Below, in pieces: positions 6,687 to 9,733 of a stretch of 9,733 bases of DNA. Numbering within the stretch: position 1 is the first letter of the stretch; every line of letters starts with the position of its first letter. Under the pieces are notes generated by a model that saw nothing but the letters and a program-made list of their open reading frames with translations, made no database searches and was not told the origin of the DNA. A program made the position numbers and the translations under genes. The DNA is from an uncultured bacterium. Its GTDB lineage: Bacteria; Edwardsbacteria; AC1; EtOH8. The DNA lies in NCBI GenBank assembly GCA_937958665.1, contig CALGNM010000184.1:1-9733 (forward strand). The letters are read 5' to 3'.

Positions 6687-7188
6687 ACTGCCCCAGGCGG
6701 CGGGCCTGCTGGCCCTGCTGGCCGCCTCCTGCGCCACGCCGGTCAGCTACCTGCCGGAGCATGAGATGGTCGGCCAGGAGACCCATGGGGCCCTGGTGGA
6801 GATCGAGATCAACGACGGAGGGCGTTACGCCGGGGAGCTGATCGCGGTGGAGGATACGGCCCTGGTCATCCGGGAGGAGACCGAGGGCCGCATCCATTGC
6901 TTCCGGGTCGGCCTCGCCGGCATCAAATCCTTCACCTTGCGTTACGCCAACGGGGTCAATTACGGCGGGCTGGTGCCCCTCTACACCCTGGCCACCGTTT
7001 CCCACGGATTATGGCTGATATTCTCGGCCCCCATCAACTTTCTGGCCACCACCATCATCGCCGTGAATGCCTCCTCCGCCTACGAACTGAACAGCCGCCG
7101 GGACCGCCTGTCCTTCGAGGAGCTAAAAATGTTTGCCCGCTTCCCCCAGGGACTGCCCCGGGGCATCACCTTGGAGATGGTCAAATAG
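6673..7188 (+). CDS. Small lipoprotein, unknown function, overlapping the upstream gene
   Basis: The product is 171 residues. A signal segment ends in the lipobox AASC with Cys20 and Ala at +2. A beta-rich region follows (about 38-92, with VEIEINDGGRYAGELIAVEDTALVI), suggesting a small barrel such as an SH3- or LSM-like fold. A hydrophobic stretch at about 98-132 could be a membrane segment. The ATG lies inside the upstream gene (14-nt overlap, +1 shift), and no good Shine-Dalgarno is present, so translational coupling is likely and the two lipoproteins may work together. I do not recognise a named family. Reality of the gene is supported by the lipobox and by GC-rich codon use. Confidence 0.72.
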   Translation: MKRSRLPQAAGLLALLAASCATPVSYLPEHEMVGQETHGALVEIEINDGGRYAGELIAVEDTALVIREETEGRIHCFRVGLAGIKSFTLRYANGVNYGGLVPLYTLATVSHGLWLIFSAPINFLATTIIAVNASSAYELNSRRDRLSFEELKMFARFPQGLPRGITLEMVK

Positions 7189-7201
7189 GAGATTGCGTTT
7201 T

Positions 7202-7783
7202 TTGGATGTTTTGGCTGCCATCAAAGCCCGCCGGGCCTACCGCTCCCTGGAGCCGGTGGCCATAACCGCCGGGCTGATTCGTGACCTGGCCGGGGCGGCG
7301 GCCCTGGCCCCCTCCTGCTTTAACAAACAACCTTGGCGCTACATCTTCGTGGACGACCCCGCCGGGCTGGAAAAAGTGCACCAAGCCCTGTCCCGGGGCA
7401 ACGAGTGGGCCCGCCGGGCATCGCTGATAGTGGCGGTGGCCGGCCGGCGGGAGGACGACTGTATAATGAAGGACGGCCGGGAGTACTTCCTGTTCGACAT
7501 CGGACTGTCCTGCGCCGGGTTGATCCTCAGGGCCACCGAACTGGGTTTGGTGGCCCATCCCATCGCCGGCTTCGACCCCGTCCCGGTCAAGGAGGCCCTG
7601 GAGATCCCATCGGGGATGACGGTGATTGCCCTGATCGTGATAGGCAAACATTCCTCGATCCCGGACGCCGGGCTGTCCCCCGACCAGGCCCGGGCCGAGA
7701 CCGAACGCCCACCCCGCCGGCCCCTGCAAGAATTCGCCTTTTCCAACCACTACGGGCGGGAAATCAGCCGCATGCCCAGCTGA
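7202..7783 (+). CDS. Nitroreductase-family FMN oxidoreductase (TTG start)
   Basis: The product is 193 residues from TTG 7202. The AGGAG at 7187-7191 lies 10 nt upstream, and the resulting MDVLAAIKARRAYRSLEP is the standard nitroreductase N-terminus. An alternative TTG at 7193 sits only 1 nt from AGGAG, and an ATG at 7133 would give an unrelated extension inside the preceding gene. FMN-contact features are visible: RRAYR (10-14), SCFNKQPW (38-45), and RRPLQEFAFSNHYGRE (172-187). The middle segment AHPIAGFDPVPVKEALEIP is also family-typical. Such enzymes use NAD(P)H to reduce nitro, quinone or related substrates; the specific substrate cannot be read. No ferredoxin domain is present. It follows the lipoprotein gene by 13 nt and probably ends the operon, with no obvious terminator behind it. 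Confidence 0.9.
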   Translation: MDVLAAIKARRAYRSLEPVAITAGLIRDLAGAAALAPSCFNKQPWRYIFVDDPAGLEKVHQALSRGNEWARRASLIVAVAGRREDDCIMKDGREYFLFDIGLSCAGLILRATELGLVAHPIAGFDPVPVKEALEIPSGMTVIALIVIGKHSSIPDAGLSPDQARAETERPPRRPLQEFAFSNHYGREISRMPS

Positions 7784-7939
7784 CGGGGTTCGCCTGCCCT
7801 GGGGAATTGGCCAGGAGATGATAAAAATGGGAAGTTTACCTCCTTAAAAGTTTTGGCTGCCAAGAAATCAACCTTATCTACTGTTCGCTGGCACTAACGG
7901 CTGTTCAATATCCTCGGCAAAGCCCGGCAATAGTATAAC

Positions 7940-9688
7940 ATGCGAATAAACTTATTCATCATCATCTCCATTGTGATGGCGGTCAGCCTGGTAGTGGTGG
8001 CCTTCACCATGTGGCAGGCCAGCCAGGAGCGGCACCGGCTGACGATCGACCTGGAGCGCAGGACAGCGCTGCTGGCCGAGGGCATGAGTGATGGGGTGCA
8101 AACGCTGATGATTCGCGGGAACTTCAAAAAGCTGCAGGAACTGGTGGACAAGTACGGATCCAGCCAGAGGATAATGGGGCTGGCCGTGTTCAATGCCGGC
8201 GACAGCCTGCTCTCAGCCACAACCGGAGCCGAGGCCTTCCTGCCTTCCGCCCGAAGCCTGGTGTCTGGAAGCATGGACACCGACTCGGCCCAGGGCGCCT
8301 TCTTAAATATCGGCGAGAGGGTAATCTACTGCCAGGCGCTGCCTCTTAAGCGCGAGGGTGCGGTCATCGGCGCCCTGGCCGTCTTCAGCGATGCGGACAA
8401 CATCGCTCAGGTGGTACGCGACCTGTGGCGCAGGAATTTCCTGAGGTTATTGATACAGGCCCTGGTGATAGCTACCGTTACACTGTTGGTCATCCAGTGG
8501 AGCGTCTTCGGTCCACTTAATCGAATGGTCGATTGGATGAAGACGGTTAGGTTCGACCAGTACCGGGGAACCAAGGTCAAGCCCCCCGAAGGGTTCTTCT
8601 CCCCATTGCAGAAGGAGGTGAGCCGGATGGCCCAGTCCATTCTGGAGGCCAGGGCGGCAGCAGCCGAAGAGGCCCGGCTACGGGCGGCCTCGGAGGCATT
8701 ATGGACACCGGAACGCCTCAAACAGGAGGCCATACAGATTCTGGAAAAAAGGATGCTGGTAGCGGTCTCCAACCGCGAACCATACATCCACTCCCGCCGG
8801 GGTAAAAGCATCGAAGTCCAAATGCCTGCCAGCGGCTTGGTAACAGCCATAGAACCGGTACTAAAGGCTTGTGGCGGGGTGTGGGTGGCCCACGGCAGCG
8901 GCAACGCCGACCGCGAGGCAGTCGATGATCGCGACCGGATAGCGGTTCCGCCAGAGGAGCCTAGCTACACCCTGCGCCGGTTATGGCTTTCCAAGGAGGA
9001 GGAGGAGGGCTACTACTACGGGTTCGCCAATGAGGGGCTGTGGCCTTTATGCCACATCGCCCACGCCCGTCCCACATTCCGCGAGTCCGACTGGCACCAC
9101 TACCAGCAGGTGAACCAAAAATTCGCGGAGACCATCCTGGACGAGATCAAGGGCGTCAGGGAGCCGTACATCCTGGTCCAGGACTACCACTTCGCCCTCC
9201 TGCCACGGTTGGTAAAGGAGCGGAGGCCCGACGCCCGGGTAGCCATATTCTGGCACATCCCCTGGCCCAACCCCGAAGCCTTCCGTATCTGCCCCTGGGA
9301 GCGGGAGCTGGTCTATGGAATGCTGGGAGCCGATGTGGTCGGCTTCCACATCCAGTACCATTGCAATAATTTTTTGGAGACGGTGGATCGATCGCTGGAA
9401 TGCCGAATCAACTGGGAGCGCTTCTCGGTGGAAAAGGACGGCCACCAATCGGCTGTCAAGCCTTTCCCCATCAGCATCGACTCCAGGCAGGAGACAGAAT
9501 CCACGGGTTTCAACCGGACGGCACTAAAAGAGGCACTGTTCAAGGAGCACGGCATCAAAGCCGAACTGATGGGAGTAGGGGTTGATCGCATAGACTATAC
9601 TAAGGGTATTCCCGAGAGATTCTGGGCAGTGGAGCGCTTCCTCGAGAAATATCCCGAATATCGGGAGAAATTTACCTTCGTGGAGCTG
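7940..9688 (+). CDS. Membrane-anchored HAMP-like/trehalose-6-phosphate synthase (GT20) fusion, 3' truncated
   Basis: The reading frame is open from ATG 7940 to the adapter junction (583 codons) and has no natural stop. TM1 is at about residues 5-24, an extracytoplasmic sensor region at 26-165, and TM2 at 167-190. A HAMP-like segment starts at GPLNRMVDWMK (191) and continues to about 235, followed by an Ala/Glu-rich coiled coil (225-270). The GT20 domain begins at LVAVSNREPY (273) and shows WPLCHIAHARPTFRESDW (368-385), VQDYH (413-417), FWHIPWPNPEAF (437-448) and VDRIDYTKGIPERF (548-561). Arg550 and Lys555 correspond to the donor-phosphate residues of OtsA. The family makes trehalose 6-phosphate from a nucleotide-glucose and glucose 6-phosphate. 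An in-frame TAG at 7931 limits upstream starts; no clear Shine-Dalgarno is seen. The last ~100-150 catalytic residues and any otsB are off the contig. Confidence 0.9.
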
Positions 9689-9733
9689 AGATCGGAAGAG
9701 CGTCGTGTAGGGAAAGAGTGTAGATCTCGGTGG
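9689..9733 (-). other. Illumina TruSeq/P5 adapter remnant (artefact)
   Basis: These 45 bases begin AGATCGGAAGAGC and are the exact reverse complement of positions 1-45. They are untrimmed adapter. Codons read past 9688 are not part of the trehalose synthase gene. Confidence 0.97.

Noticed and set aside
7813-7847. AGGAG followed by a six-codon ORF, with CTCCT able to pair back to AGGAG, as a leader-peptide or attenuator switch
   Set aside because: The stem is only 5 bp, the peptide is too short to be informative, and no terminator hairpin follows. Chance is the simpler explanation.
7208-7862. Direct repeat GTTTTGGCTGCCA at 7208-7220 and 7850-7862
   Set aside because: About one 13-base repeat pair is expected by chance in a window this long, and the flanks do not match.
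7889-7906. Sigma54-like TGGCAC element upstream of the trehalose synthase gene
   Set aside because: The -12 GC is out of register (GCTG where TTGC is expected), so the GG-N10-GC spacing is not met.
7934-7939. TATAAC as a -10 box for the gene at 7940
   Set aside because: It touches the ATG, lacks a -35 at 16-18 bp and has no TG extension. Transcription would start inside the gene.
1-9733. 45-bp perfect terminal inverted repeats, as in an insertion sequence or linear plasmid
   Set aside because: The repeats are Illumina adapter sequence, and no transposase or replication gene is present.

Overview
The window looks like one whole metagenomic contig. Its first and last 45 bases are Illumina TruSeq adapter in opposite orientations, so genuine sequence runs only from about 46 to 9688, and a gene is cut at each end. 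The DNA is GC-rich and coding is dense, with every gene on the + strand. Signal peptides, lipoprotein signals and a DUF5916-type outer-membrane barrel ending in Phe point to a diderm bacterium. DUF5916, a CD1871A-like CXXC miniprotein and near-consensus sigma70 promoters would fit an FCB-group, deltaproteobacterial-type or candidate-phylum lineage. The sequence does not fix the taxon.

Region 1 (46-1350) is an envelope thiol-redox cluster. It holds the last codons of a probable CcdA/DsbD-type membrane protein, a thioredoxin-fold lipoprotein with a CKWC site, a 46-residue membrane-anchored CXXC miniprotein, and a peroxiredoxin with a single cysteine. It closes with a clear intrinsic terminator. 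The likely logic is electron flow from the cytoplasm through the membrane protein to exported CXXC partners, with the peroxiredoxin as a peroxide-handling member.

Region 2 (1351-2700) is a self-contained regulatory unit. A TetR-family repressor gene has a perfect TTGACA-N17-TATAAT promoter with an ACAAACGTTTG operator at the start site. A second copy of the operator, a perfect 12-bp palindrome, precedes a small exported protein of unknown function.

Region 3 (2700-5023) holds one large outer-membrane gene: an N-terminal CBM9-like domain followed by a DUF5916 beta-barrel. An inverted repeat fills the spacer of its possible promoter, and a strong terminator follows.

Region 4 (5027-7783) begins with a near-consensus promoter and reads as an operon: a 533-residue exported, probably lipid-anchored protein with a CFGSCPTFY motif, an overlapping small lipoprotein, and a nitroreductase that most likely starts at TTG.

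Region 5 (7940-9688) is a truncated gene that joins a two-TM sensor module with a HAMP-like linker and coiled coil to a GT20 trehalose-6-phosphate synthase domain. It is the most striking protein in the window because it suggests that osmoprotectant synthesis is controlled directly by a membrane sensor.
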